A stretch of DNA of 5,624 nt from Planctomycetota bacterium (GTDB lineage: Bacteria > Planctomycetota > SZUA-567 > H5-PLA8 > CALKMO01): assembly GCA_026417845.1 (NCBI GenBank), contig JAOACM010000309.1:1-5624 (forward strand), read 5' to 3'. Both the position numbers and the translations under genes were made by a program. Positions 1-5,624 of this stretch are shown here, one piece after another. The notes under the pieces were generated by a model. The model made no database searches and was not told the origin of the DNA. It was given only the letters and a program-made list of their open reading frames with translations. Numbering within the stretch: position 1 is the first letter of the stretch; every line of letters begins with the position of its first letter.

Positions 1-238
1 TGCCCATACGTGGGATGTTAAATTCTAAGAATAGCGTCCCATTGATGCCCCGTAACGCCATCTGGAGGATTCGAATCTCCTGCTGCCATGCGTTTATCTG
101 CTCCGGCTTAATCTCCACTTCGCTATTTGCTGTTAACTTTCCCAATACTATTTCGCCCGGCAACCCAACGAAGGTCGCGATGCTTTCGCAATAAAAGGCG
201 CGAGGCAGCCGCGTGAGCTTGTCCCCTTCTTGTACCAT
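1..238 (-). CDS. DUF2075 (COG3410) DNA/RNA helicase-like protein, N-terminal fragment
   Basis: An open frame runs leftward from an ATG at 236-238 to the window edge without a stop, giving 79 codons; the rest of the gene lies outside. The product starts MVQEGDKLTRLPRAFYC and contains the segments SIATFVGLPGEIVLGKLTAN, AWQQEIRILQMAL and FLEFNIPRMG. From memory, this matches the N-terminus of DUF2075 proteins, which start with a short alpha/beta region ending in an IPRMGxRID stretch, continue into a likely nuclease-like core, and carry a superfamily 1-type helicase domain (Schlafen-like helicase relatives). The start is supported by AGAGGAG six bases upstream. Local GC is about 50%, against about 70% for the neighbouring cyclase gene, which suggests horizontal acquisition. 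Members are often found in accessory or defence-type regions, but no function is demonstrated here and the helicase motifs are not visible. Family assignment is by recalled pattern, not a search. Confidence 0.8.
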   Translation of the reverse strand, partial: MVQEGDKLTRLPRAFYCESIATFVGLPGEIVLGKLTANSEVEIKPEQINAWQQEIRILQMALRGINGTLFLEFNIPRMG

Positions 239-244
239 GCTACG

Positions 245-251
245 CTCCTCT
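245..251 (-). promoter_or_regulatory. Shine-Dalgarno site of the DUF2075 gene
   Basis: Read on the minus strand this is AGAGGAG, followed by six bases and then the ATG at 238-236. The strong match and normal spacing fix the start of the truncated left-edge gene. I found no convincing -35/-10 pair further upstream between 252 and 414. Confidence 0.75.
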
Positions 252-414
252 TACAGGACTCATAGCCATTCTATATCCTCAGCTCGGAATGTATAGCGCC
301 CACAAAAAACTTGGGCAGAAGGCGAAGACAAGAAAGCTGGTCTATCGGAAATCGCAGAGGACATGGAGGTAAAGTGATAACTTGGAACGGATTCCCAAAC
401 TGCCGGCCTGGCGG

Positions 415-2583
415 TCAGGCGCGGATGATTTCGTCGGGGCTTCTGAGGTCGGAGGGGATGATGGTTCCCGGTTTCAGGAGCTGCTGGTGGAGGGGCTGGG
501 GCCTGGCGATCCTGAGGGTGGCGATGTGGACGTCGCCCAGGTCCCTGCAGTGTTCGACCCGCGTTGCGGCGACCGTCGCCTCGAGCGGCGGGATCGTCGC
601 CTTCTCCTGGACCTCCGGCAGCATCCGCACCCTGGCGTCCTTTTGCAGGCCCGGCGATGTCGCGACCTCCAGGAAGAAACCGTCCCCGTCCTGTCCGCCG
701 GCGCGCGCGAAGCCGCGGACGGTCCCCCCCTTCCCCGGCACTTCGAATGCGGCGGGGATGGACAGCAGCAGCGATCCGCCGGGTCCGCCCCGGGAAGGCG
801 TCTGCGCCCCGGCCTTGCCGGCTGCTCCCTGTATGCCCGCCGCGTGGAAGGGCCTCGGCGTTTCCGCTGCCGCCGCGCCCGGCGCCTGGGAGGGCCGGGC
901 GGCGGAGTCTCCGGCCGGCCGGAGAAGCCCGCGGATGGAGAAGACCTCGATCGGATCGGGGTAGCCCTTGACCGGGCAGCGCGGCAGAGCGACGGCGACG
1001 GCCCTGTCCCGGAACTCCTCCAGCGTCGCCCGCGTCACCAGTACCTGGCCGCGGCCGGCGAGCGACTCGACCCTCTGCGCCAGGTTGACCGCCTCGCCGA
1101 TCACCGTGTACTCGACCATCTGTTCGGAGCCGACGTTGCCGGCCACGAACTCGCCGGTGTTCAGTCCGATCCCCATCCAGATGGGTTCCAGTCCCTCGGT
1201 CTGAGACATCCAGTTGAAACAATACAGGGCGTTCTGCATCTCGACGGCGGCCAGCGCCGCCCGGTACGCGGCCTCCGGCGCATCCACCAGCACCCCCCAG
1301 AAGGCCATGATCGCGTCGCCGCCGAACTTGTCTATGGTCCCGCCGCGGTCGAATATGAAGGATTCCATGACCTTGAAGTAGCGGTTCAGGAGATTGATGA
1401 CGTCGGCCGGCGGCTTGCGCCTGGCCATTCTGCTGAAGCCTATTATGTCGGAGAAGAACACGGTGCCGCGCTTCAGCGTTCCGCCCGGTTCGGCGTGTAT
1501 CTCGCCCCTGATCATCTTGTCCACCAGGTCCGGCGGGAAGTATCGCTGCATGCGGCTGCGTATCTGCGCCTCGCGCGCGGCCTGCTCGGCCAGCCTGGCG
1601 ACCTTGAGCGAGACGGCCGCCTGGGCTGCGACGGCTGTGAAGAGGGCCAGATCGTCCGGGGTGAACGCTTTTCTGGAGGACTTGGTGTCGAGGTATATCA
1701 CGCCCATGTCCTCGCCGCCGACGATCAGCGGCGAGCACATTACGGAACGTATCTGGAATTTTGCGATGGAGAGCGCCGCGGCGAACCTGTTGTCCGCGCC
1801 GGTGTCCGAGACGAGGACCGCCTTGCGCGCGCGGCGCGCCTCTCTGATGACCGATCCCGATACGGCGATCTCCGATGCCTCGCCCGGCCCGGCCTCCCTG
1901 TTCCTCACGACCTGCGGCGTCAGCGTCTCCTCGCGCCCGGGCCCGGCCAGCAGTATGAATCCGCGGTCGCTCTGCGGGAAGGTCTCGAAGAGCCTGTCCA
2001 TTATGGATTCGAGGAGCTTGCCGACGTGCAGGTCCGTGGCCAGGGCTTCGGAGAGTTTGACGAGCGTCTCCAGGCGCTGGCTGAGCCTGCGCACGAGGTC
2101 CACGGACGCCGAGGGGTATTCGCCCGACGCCGCCTCGACTCCGGACATGACGCCCTTTTCGGCGTCCATCGAGTAGTTGACCGCCGGGGCGCCGGAGTCG
2201 TCGGAGAAGGTGACCACCGACACGATCTGTTCGCCGACAGGCACCGCTCCGGCGGGCGGGACGGCGAGCGAGCCGCGCGTCTCGGGGCGCCGGCTCGCGG
2301 CGGCGAATTCGATGGTGATCGAGCCTATCGCGACGCGGTCCCCGTCGTTCAGGACGACCGGGTCGGTGACGGGCTTGCCGTTGAGCAGCGACCCGTTGGC
2401 GCTCTTCAGGTCTTCGAAGACGTACCCCCGCGCCTCCGGATATATTCTGGCGTGGCGGCGGGATGCCTGCGGATCGTTTATGACGATATCGCATTCCGGG
2501 TGGCGGCCGATGGAGACCGGCGAAGCCCCCAGCGGGTGCCGGCTGGTCAACCCATCCGCGCCTCTGACTATCAGTTCGGCCAT
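415..2583 (-). CDS. FHA-GAF-class III nucleotidyl cyclase with C-terminal PilZ-like domain
   Basis: A 722-residue soluble signalling protein, probably making cAMP from ATP. Residues 1-95 are an FHA phosphothreonine-binding domain, with GRHPECD at 26-32, SRRH at 41-44 and NG at 63-64. Residues 160-330 form a GAF sensor domain preceded by a helical linker. Residues 365-550 are a class III cyclase domain with both metal-binding aspartates (D379 in FSDIIGF, D423 in FGGDAIMAFWG), adenine-selecting K419 and T493 (the Lys/Thr pair typical of class IIIb adenylyl cyclases), and transition-state N500 and R504. All catalytic residues are present, so it should be active. A Pro/Ala-rich linker (about 555-600) leads to a beta-rich C-terminal domain. 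No membrane segment or signal peptide is seen. The ATG at 2583-2581 is preferred over an in-frame GTG at 2595, which overlaps the Shine-Dalgarno site. The substrate is inferred from residue pattern. Confidence 0.93.
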   Translation of the reverse strand: MAELIVRGADGLTSRHPLGASPVSIGRHPECDIVINDPQASRRHARIYPEARGYVFEDLKSANGSLLNGKPVTDPVVLNDGDRVAIGSITIEFAAASRRPETRGSLAVPPAGAVPVGEQIVSVVTFSDDSGAPAVNYSMDAEKGVMSGVEAASGEYPSASVDLVRRLSQRLETLVKLSEALATDLHVGKLLESIMDRLFETFPQSDRGFILLAGPGREETLTPQVVRNREAGPGEASEIAVSGSVIREARRARKAVLVSDTGADNRFAAALSIAKFQIRSVMCSPLIVGGEDMGVIYLDTKSSRKAFTPDDLALFTAVAAQAAVSLKVARLAEQAAREAQIRSRMQRYFPPDLVDKMIRGEIHAEPGGTLKRGTVFFSDIIGFSRMARRKPPADVINLLNRYFKVMESFIFDRGGTIDKFGGDAIMAFWGVLVDAPEAAYRAALAAVEMQNALYCFNWMSQTEGLEPIWMGIGLNTGEFVAGNVGSEQMVEYTVIGEAVNLAQRVESLAGRGQVLVTRATLEEFRDRAVAVALPRCPVKGYPDPIEVFSIRGLLRPAGDSAARPSQAPGAAAAETPRPFHAAGIQGAAGKAGAQTPSRGGPGGSLLLSIPAAFEVPGKGGTVRGFARAGGQDGDGFFLEVATSPGLQKDARVRMLPEVQEKATIPPLEATVAATRVEHCRDLGDVHIATLRIARPQPLHQQLLKPGTIIPSDLRSPDEIIRA
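484..777 (-). other. Degenerate PilZ-like C-terminal domain of the cyclase
   Basis: Cyclase residues about 603-700 have the strand pattern of a PilZ beta-barrel: a first strand around SIPAAFEV, a central GFFLEV where PilZ proteins have GGxFL, then KDARVRML and a closing strand HIATLRIARP. The c-di-GMP signature is missing: no RxxxR precedes the first strand, and the D/NxSxxG position reads GQDGDG. If the fold is right, it probably does not bind c-di-GMP in the usual way and may serve protein contacts or another ligand. This is an inference from pattern alone; an unrelated small beta-barrel is possible. Confidence 0.4.
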
Positions 2584-2591
2584 ACGGCAGT

Positions 2592-2599
2592 TCACCTCC
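2592..2599 (-). promoter_or_regulatory. Shine-Dalgarno site that sets the cyclase start
   Basis: On the minus strand this reads GGAGGTGA, with eight bases before the ATG at 2583-2581. It overlaps the alternative GTG at 2595-2593, which would have no ribosome-binding site of its own, so the shorter 722-residue product is preferred. Confidence 0.8.
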
Positions 2600-2618
2600 A
2601 GCCAGATATGCGGCTCCT

Positions 2619-2647
2619 GTAGTACCCTCCGCGGCCGGTATTGTCAA
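2619..2647 (-). promoter_or_regulatory. Sigma-70-type promoter of the cyclase gene
   Basis: On the minus strand a perfect -35 hexamer TTGACA (2647-2642) is followed by a 17-base spacer and TACTAC (2624-2619), a weak -10 with three of six consensus matches. Transcription would start near 2612, giving a leader of about 30 nt before the ATG. An exact TTGACA at the right spacing and distance in a ~70% GC region is unlikely by chance, but the -10 is poor, so an activator may be needed. Confidence 0.55.
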
Positions 2648-2853
2648 ACTCCCCGGCGCGAAGGAACGGTCCCGCCCGGTTCCCGGCCGACGGCAGCCTT
2701 TCCGGAAGGCGAAACGCTCCGGGACGGCGCGGTGCGCCCGGCCCCATGGCGAAGCGGCTGTACTCCCATGCGCCCGGGCGGAGCGCGGCGTCCGTGCCGC
2801 GCAGGCTGCCCGCGCGGGGCCGCCGCGTCCGTCCCGCCGCCTTCCGACCGCCG

Positions 2854-2882
2854 TTGCGCCGCCGGGCCTGGCGGTTTATAAG
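2854..2882 (+). promoter_or_regulatory. Candidate promoter of the PurF paralogue
   Basis: TTGCGC (2854-2859), a 17-base spacer, then TATAAG (2877-2882; five of six matches to TATAAT). The AT-rich TTTATAAG stands out in a very GC-rich setting. Transcription would start near 2889, leaving an unusually long leader of about 240 nt before the coding start at 3128. The -35 matches only in its TTG half, so this is a candidate. Confidence 0.45.
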
Positions 2883-2902
2883 GGCCGGTCGGAAACCCTG
2901 CA

Positions 2903-3095
2903 GTCGCGAAGCCTGCGGTCCTGCGCTCTCGACTTCGCGGCGGGGAGTCTCCGGACAGGATCCAGGTTGCCGGGAAACCTTCCGGAGCGCCGGAGGGGGC
3001 GGATGCCCGGCCGTCCCGGCGCCGCCTCCCGCTTCCGGAGACGCGGAATCCGGAATCCCTTTTCGCGGCCGCGGCATCGGACGCAGATGCGGCGG
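2903..3095 (+). promoter_or_regulatory. Structured 5' leader of the PurF paralogue (four possible stem-loops)
   Basis: Downstream of the candidate promoter four stem-loops can be drawn in order. SL1: 2903-2911 pairs with 2933-2941 (nine pairs, one G-U). SL2: 2951-2955 with 2981-2985, and 2964-2968 with 2976-2980. SL3: 2990-3002 with 3022-3038, thirteen pairs including one G-U and a four-base bulge. SL4: 3069-3072 with 3092-3095 and 3074-3078 with 3086-3090, around one mismatch. It does not look like the purine riboswitch or another class I know. GC-rich DNA forms chance hairpins easily, so regulatory function is only suggested by their order and position. Confidence 0.3.
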
Positions 3096-3112
3096 GGCGG
3101 GCGCCGTTTCGC

Positions 3113-3118
3113 GGGAGG
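3113..3118 (+). promoter_or_regulatory. Shine-Dalgarno site that sets the PurF-paralogue start
   Basis: GGGAGG lies directly against the upstream ATG at 3119 (no spacer) but nine bases before the ATG at 3128. Initiation at 3128 is therefore strongly preferred, and it restores the MGGFFG start expected of this PurF-like group. Confidence 0.8.
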
Positions 3119-3127
3119 ATGAATGAT

Positions 3128-4525
3128 ATGGGAGGCTTCTTCGGAGTAGTTTCCGGGAGCGATTGCGTCGAGGATCTTTTCTACGGCACCGACTACCATT
3201 CGCACCTCGGGACGTGGCGGGGCGGGATGGCGGTCAGAAGCGGGACCGGGTTCCGGCGCTGCATACACGACATAACCAATGCGCAGTTCAGGTCGAAGTT
3301 CGAAGACGATGTGCGATGGATGCGCGGCAACAGCGGCATCGGGGTGATAAGCGACACCGACGACCAGCCTCTGGTAATCGCCTCGCACCTCGGCGTCTAC
3401 GCGATAGTCACGGTCGGGACGATAAGGAACGCGGATGCGCTCGCCGCGGATCTTTTCCGCAGGGGCAGGACGCATTTCTCCGAGATGGGCGGCGGCGGCA
3501 TAAACCCGACCGAGCTGGTCGCGGCGCTGATAGACGAGGGCCACACGTTCGAAGAGGGGATCGAACTGGCGCAGAAGGCCATAGAGGGATCGTGCTCGCT
3601 CCTGATCCTGACCGATCAGGGCATCTACGCCGCCCGCGACAGGCTCGGCCGGACGCCGGTCGTGATCGGAGCCAGGAAGGGGGCATGGGCGGTCACGATG
3701 GAGACATGCGCGTTTTTCAACCTCGGCTACGAGGTCGTTTCCTACCTCGGGCCGGGAGAGATAAGGTGGATAGGGGCCAGCGGAACGGACCGGCGCAGGG
3801 AACCCGGGAACAGGCTCCAGATATGTTCGTTCCTGTGGGTGTATTACGGCTATCCGGCGTCGAGCTACGAGGGGATAAACGTCGAGGCGGCGCGCTACAG
3901 GTGCGGGGCGGCGCTGGCGAGGAAGGACGGCGTGAAGCCGGATATCGTGGCCGGGATCCCGGACTCCGGCACCAGCCACGGGCTCGGGTACGCCGCCGAG
4001 GCGGGGATCCCCTACATGCGTCCGTTCGTCAAGTACACCCCGACCTGGCCTCGCAGCTTCATGCCGGCCGATCAGAGCGTCCGCGATCTGGTGGCGAAGA
4101 TGAAGCTGATACCGATCGCCGACCTTATCAGAGGCAAGCGGCTGCTGTTCTGCGAGGACTCGATCGTCCGCGGCACGCAGCTCAAGGGCACGATACAGCG
4201 GCTCTACGAGCACGGGGCGAAGGAGGTCCACATGAGGCCCGCCTGCCCGCCGCTCGTCTTCGGCTGCAAGTTCCTCAACTTCTCGAGGTCGCGTTCGGAG
4301 ATGGACCTGGCCGCCAGGCGCGCGATCCGCGAGATCGAGGGGAAGGACGAGGTTGACCTGTCCGGATATGTCAGGCACGGCGAGAAAAGGTGCGTGATGG
4401 TCGAGCGGATACGGCAGAAGCTCCAGCTTACCACTCTGAAATACCAGGAGCTGGACGACCTGGTATCCGCCATCGGCCTGCCTAAGGAAAAGCTCTGCAC
4501 TTACTGCTGGGACGGCGCCGAGTGA
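3128..4525 (+). CDS. PurF-like amidophosphoribosyltransferase paralogue lacking the glutaminase Cys
   Basis: A 465-residue homologue of PurF, which makes phosphoribosylamine from PRPP and glutamine as the first step of purine synthesis. The phosphoribosyltransferase half is intact: PDSGTSHGLGYA (278-289), the flexible-loop region around TPTWPRSFMP (304-313) and the PRPP loop EDSIVRGTQ (343-351). Four cysteines match the [4Fe-4S] ligands of Bacillus-type PurF: C233, C380, C457 and C460. The Ntn glutaminase half is degenerate: the start is MGGFFG instead of MCGIFG, so the nucleophile Cys2 is Gly; the RYST-type Arg segment reads GVISDTDD, the NG of HNGNL is VG, and SDTE is NPTE. It should therefore not hydrolyse glutamine. 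I recall conserved homologues with this same start in anaerobic bacteria, annotated amidophosphoribosyltransferase. It may use free ammonia or have another role; the purF symbol is withheld for that reason. Confidence 0.92.
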   Translation: MGGFFGVVSGSDCVEDLFYGTDYHSHLGTWRGGMAVRSGTGFRRCIHDITNAQFRSKFEDDVRWMRGNSGIGVISDTDDQPLVIASHLGVYAIVTVGTIRNADALAADLFRRGRTHFSEMGGGGINPTELVAALIDEGHTFEEGIELAQKAIEGSCSLLILTDQGIYAARDRLGRTPVVIGARKGAWAVTMETCAFFNLGYEVVSYLGPGEIRWIGASGTDRRREPGNRLQICSFLWVYYGYPASSYEGINVEAARYRCGAALARKDGVKPDIVAGIPDSGTSHGLGYAAEAGIPYMRPFVKYTPTWPRSFMPADQSVRDLVAKMKLIPIADLIRGKRLLFCEDSIVRGTQLKGTIQRLYEHGAKEVHMRPACPPLVFGCKFLNFSRSRSEMDLAARRAIREIEGKDEVDLSGYVRHGEKRCVMVERIRQKLQLTTLKYQELDDLVSAIGLPKEKLCTYCWDGAE

Positions 4526-4664
4526 TCGCATCGCCATCCGCGAACGGCGCAACCGTCCCGGGACAGGGCCGGCCGGCATCGCCGGGCGCGCCGCCGTCTC
4601 CGCAGCCGCTTCCCGCCGCCTCCTGCTATGGCAAGGAGACAGGCGCGCGAACGGACGCCCCGAT
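4526..4664. other. Convergent intergenic gap
   Basis: The PurF paralogue and the right-edge gene end here, tail to tail. A 10-bp palindrome GTCCCGGGAC (4555-4564), GGCCGGCC (4567-4574) and a short hairpin CCGGC-ATC-GCCGG (4573-4585) are present, but none is followed by a T-run on either strand. I see no classical intrinsic terminator; Rho-dependent or weak bidirectional termination is possible. Confidence 0.4.
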
Positions 4665-5624
4665 TCAGTCGGCGTTGAACATCCTGATGTTGTCTATGGC
4701 GCAGGCCGAACCGCGCACGCGGAAGACCAGGCAGCCTTTGTGTCTCGACAGGCCCGGGATGAGGAGCGAAATGGCCGGTTCCCCGTTCAGCGACAGCTTC
4801 ATCTCCTCGCCATCCGCCTGCAACAACACGCGCACGACCCTGCCTGGCGAAAGCTCGAAGGGGACTGCCTTCGACGACTGGCCCGCGAGGTTCGATGACA
4901 GCGTGGCCAGGCCGGAACCGAAGACGACCGATACGGACCGGGAGTCGCCGGCCGAAAGCTCGGCGCAGAACGTCATGGGCGTCTTTTTCGGTTCGAATTC
5001 GAACGATATCCGCGCGTTCCGGACCGGGATTTCCTTCGAGAGCTTCGTGTCGCCGCCTTCCTCGGTTTCGAGGATATACTGGCCGCCGGCGATGGTCCAC
5101 GAGCCGCTTTCGGCCTGCCAGTCCAGCAGATCCACGACCTTGGAAAAATCGCAGGCGATCACGTTCCGCGCGCCGGAGACGGATGCCAGGATGCCGGCGG
5201 CGACCTGCTGCTGAGGCCCCGGTCTGGCGGCCGCCCGACTGAGGATGTCTTCGGCCCTGGTCCTGTTGCCGGCGGCCATCTGGAGGCCGCCGAGTCCGAG
5301 GAGATCGCCGTCGCAGCGGAGGGCCGCGGCGAGGTCGTGCAGTTCGTGGAAGGGCATTTCCAGCAGTCCCTTGCGGATCCTGACCGCGGCCTGCCCGCTT
5401 ACCGAAAGTTCGACGGCCGTGCCGGATATGCCGGCGAGGACGGCGTTGTAATACGATCCCCTGTGCTCGACCTTGAGCGCGAGCGGCGGGGCGGAGGGAG
5501 GGCGGTCCGCGAAGGACTTCGCGAGCTTCTCGACGAACTGGCGGGCCAGGAGGAGCTGGACCTGGCGGGAGGAGGCTGCGTCGGCCCACCGGGTGCCGGC
5601 CACACGGTCCAGGCAGGAGTCCAT
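4665..5624 (-). CDS. Protein with a C-terminal LamG/DUF1080-like domain, open at the right edge
   Basis: A frame of 319 residues reads leftward from the window edge to a TGA at 4667-4665. An ATG sits exactly at the edge (5624-5622), but upstream sequence is missing, so it may be an internal Met of a longer protein. Visible residues 20-50 are helical, 50-98 form a small beta module followed by a MPFHELHDLAAAL helix, and 100-145 hold a helical pair (LLGLGGLQMAAGN then AEDILSRAA) like one tetratricopeptide unit. Residues 155-319 look like a concanavalin-type beta-sandwich (LamG or DUF1080), with WTIAGGQYILE near its start and CAIDNIRMFNAD at its end. This order resembles, from memory, the C-terminal halves of large planctomycete/PVC proteins, some of them Ser/Thr kinases. 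No signal peptide or catalytic residue is visible; function unknown. Confidence 0.8.
   Translation of the reverse strand: MDSCLDRVAGTRWADAASSRQVQLLLARQFVEKLAKSFADRPPSAPPLALKVEHRGSYYNAVLAGISGTAVELSVSGQAAVRIRKGLLEMPFHELHDLAAALRCDGDLLGLGGLQMAAGNRTRAEDILSRAAARPGPQQQVAAGILASVSGARNVIACDFSKVVDLLDWQAESGSWTIAGGQYILETEEGGDTKLSKEIPVRNARISFEFEPKKTPMTFCAELSAGDSRSVSVVFGSGLATLSSNLAGQSSKAVPFELSPGRVVRVLLQADGEEMKLSLNGEPAISLLIPGLSRHKGCLVFRVRGSACAIDNIRMFNAD

Larger units (their letters stand above)
2648..3112. other. Divergent intergenic region, no gene seen
   Basis: This stretch between the cyclase promoter and the PurF-paralogue ribosome-binding site has open frames on both strands, but they encode Arg-, Pro- and Gly-rich low-complexity sequence typical of GC-rich noncoding DNA. 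It holds a candidate rightward promoter at 2854-2882, a run of possible stem-loops from 2903 to 3095, and five TCCGGA hexamers (2701, 2950, 2981, 3034, 3049). I recognise no tRNA, rRNA or known riboswitch. Confidence 0.6.

Noticed and set aside
14..88. tRNA-like 3' end: GATTCGAATC followed by TGCTGCCA
   Set aside because: It resembles a T-loop and CCA tail, but no matching 5' acceptor strand exists about 75 bases upstream and the T stem has mismatches. The stretch is fully explained as codons of the DUF2075 gene on the minus strand.
406..420. Hairpin GCCTG-GCGGT-CAGGC as a cyclase terminator
   Set aside because: The stem is only five pairs, overlaps the stop codon and is not followed by a T-run on the minus strand.
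2593..2595. GTG at 2595 as the cyclase start
   Set aside because: It overlaps the Shine-Dalgarno site that serves the ATG at 2583 and has no site of its own.
382..2622. A 746-codon open frame on the plus strand opposite the cyclase, and a 795-codon second minus frame
   Set aside because: Both are antisense or shifted readings of a very GC-rich gene, where stop codons are rare. Their products show no domain order and are rich in Arg and Gly, whereas the cyclase frame carries FHA, GAF and complete catalytic motifs.
2592..3126. 161-codon frames on each strand of the intergenic region
   Set aside because: Products are low-complexity Arg/Pro/Gly-rich with no domain, and neither has a good ribosome-binding site; the region fits a promoter and leader better.
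2876..4579. A 567-codon minus-strand frame opposite the PurF paralogue
   Set aside because: It exists because of GC bias at codon positions. The plus strand carries clear PurF motifs, and the opposite product has no recognisable domain.
1..5624. CRISPR array, rRNA or insertion sequence
   Set aside because: No regularly spaced repeats, no rRNA-like conserved stretches, and no transposase frame or terminal inverted repeats were seen.

Overview
This is a window of bacterial DNA, mostly very GC-rich (about 70% in the stretches I counted by hand), with three confident genes, a fourth cut by the left edge, and one divergent intergenic region of about 540 bp. The two complete genes use AUA (Ile) and AGG (Arg) codons freely despite the high GC. 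The FHA-GAF-cyclase architecture, and a right-edge protein that resembles the C-terminal halves of large planctomycete/PVC-type proteins, point to an uncultured PVC-like or candidate-phylum bacterium. That assignment is an inference; the sequence has no decisive marker.

Layout: (1) Positions 1-238, minus strand: the first 79 codons of a DUF2075 (COG3410) DNA/RNA helicase-like protein, with its own Shine-Dalgarno site. It sits in a roughly 400-bp patch of only about 50% GC that ends abruptly near position 400, suggesting foreign DNA or a join. (2) Positions 415-2583, minus strand: a soluble signalling protein with FHA, GAF and class III nucleotidyl cyclase domains and a C-terminal beta-rich domain like a degenerate PilZ. 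A TTGACA promoter lies just upstream. (3) Positions 2584-3127: a divergent intergenic region with a candidate promoter facing right and a leader of about 240 nt with several predicted stem-loops. (4) Positions 3128-4525, plus strand: a PurF-type amidophosphoribosyltransferase homologue in which the glutaminase nucleophile Cys is Gly, while the PRPP motif and four [4Fe-4S]-type cysteines remain. (5) Positions 4665-5624, minus strand, convergent with the PurF gene: a protein open to the right edge that ends in a LamG/DUF1080-like beta-sandwich.

The genes do not form one operon: the cyclase and PurF paralogue diverge, and the PurF paralogue and right-edge gene converge. The cyclase is probably a cytoplasmic cAMP producer gated by phosphopeptide and small-ligand input. 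The PurF paralogue is either an ammonia-dependent enzyme or has a different role. No sequence shared between the genes ties them into one pathway. The points most worth following up are the glutaminase-dead PurF paralogue with its structured leader, the cyclase's unusual C-terminal domain, and the low-GC helicase gene cut at position 1.
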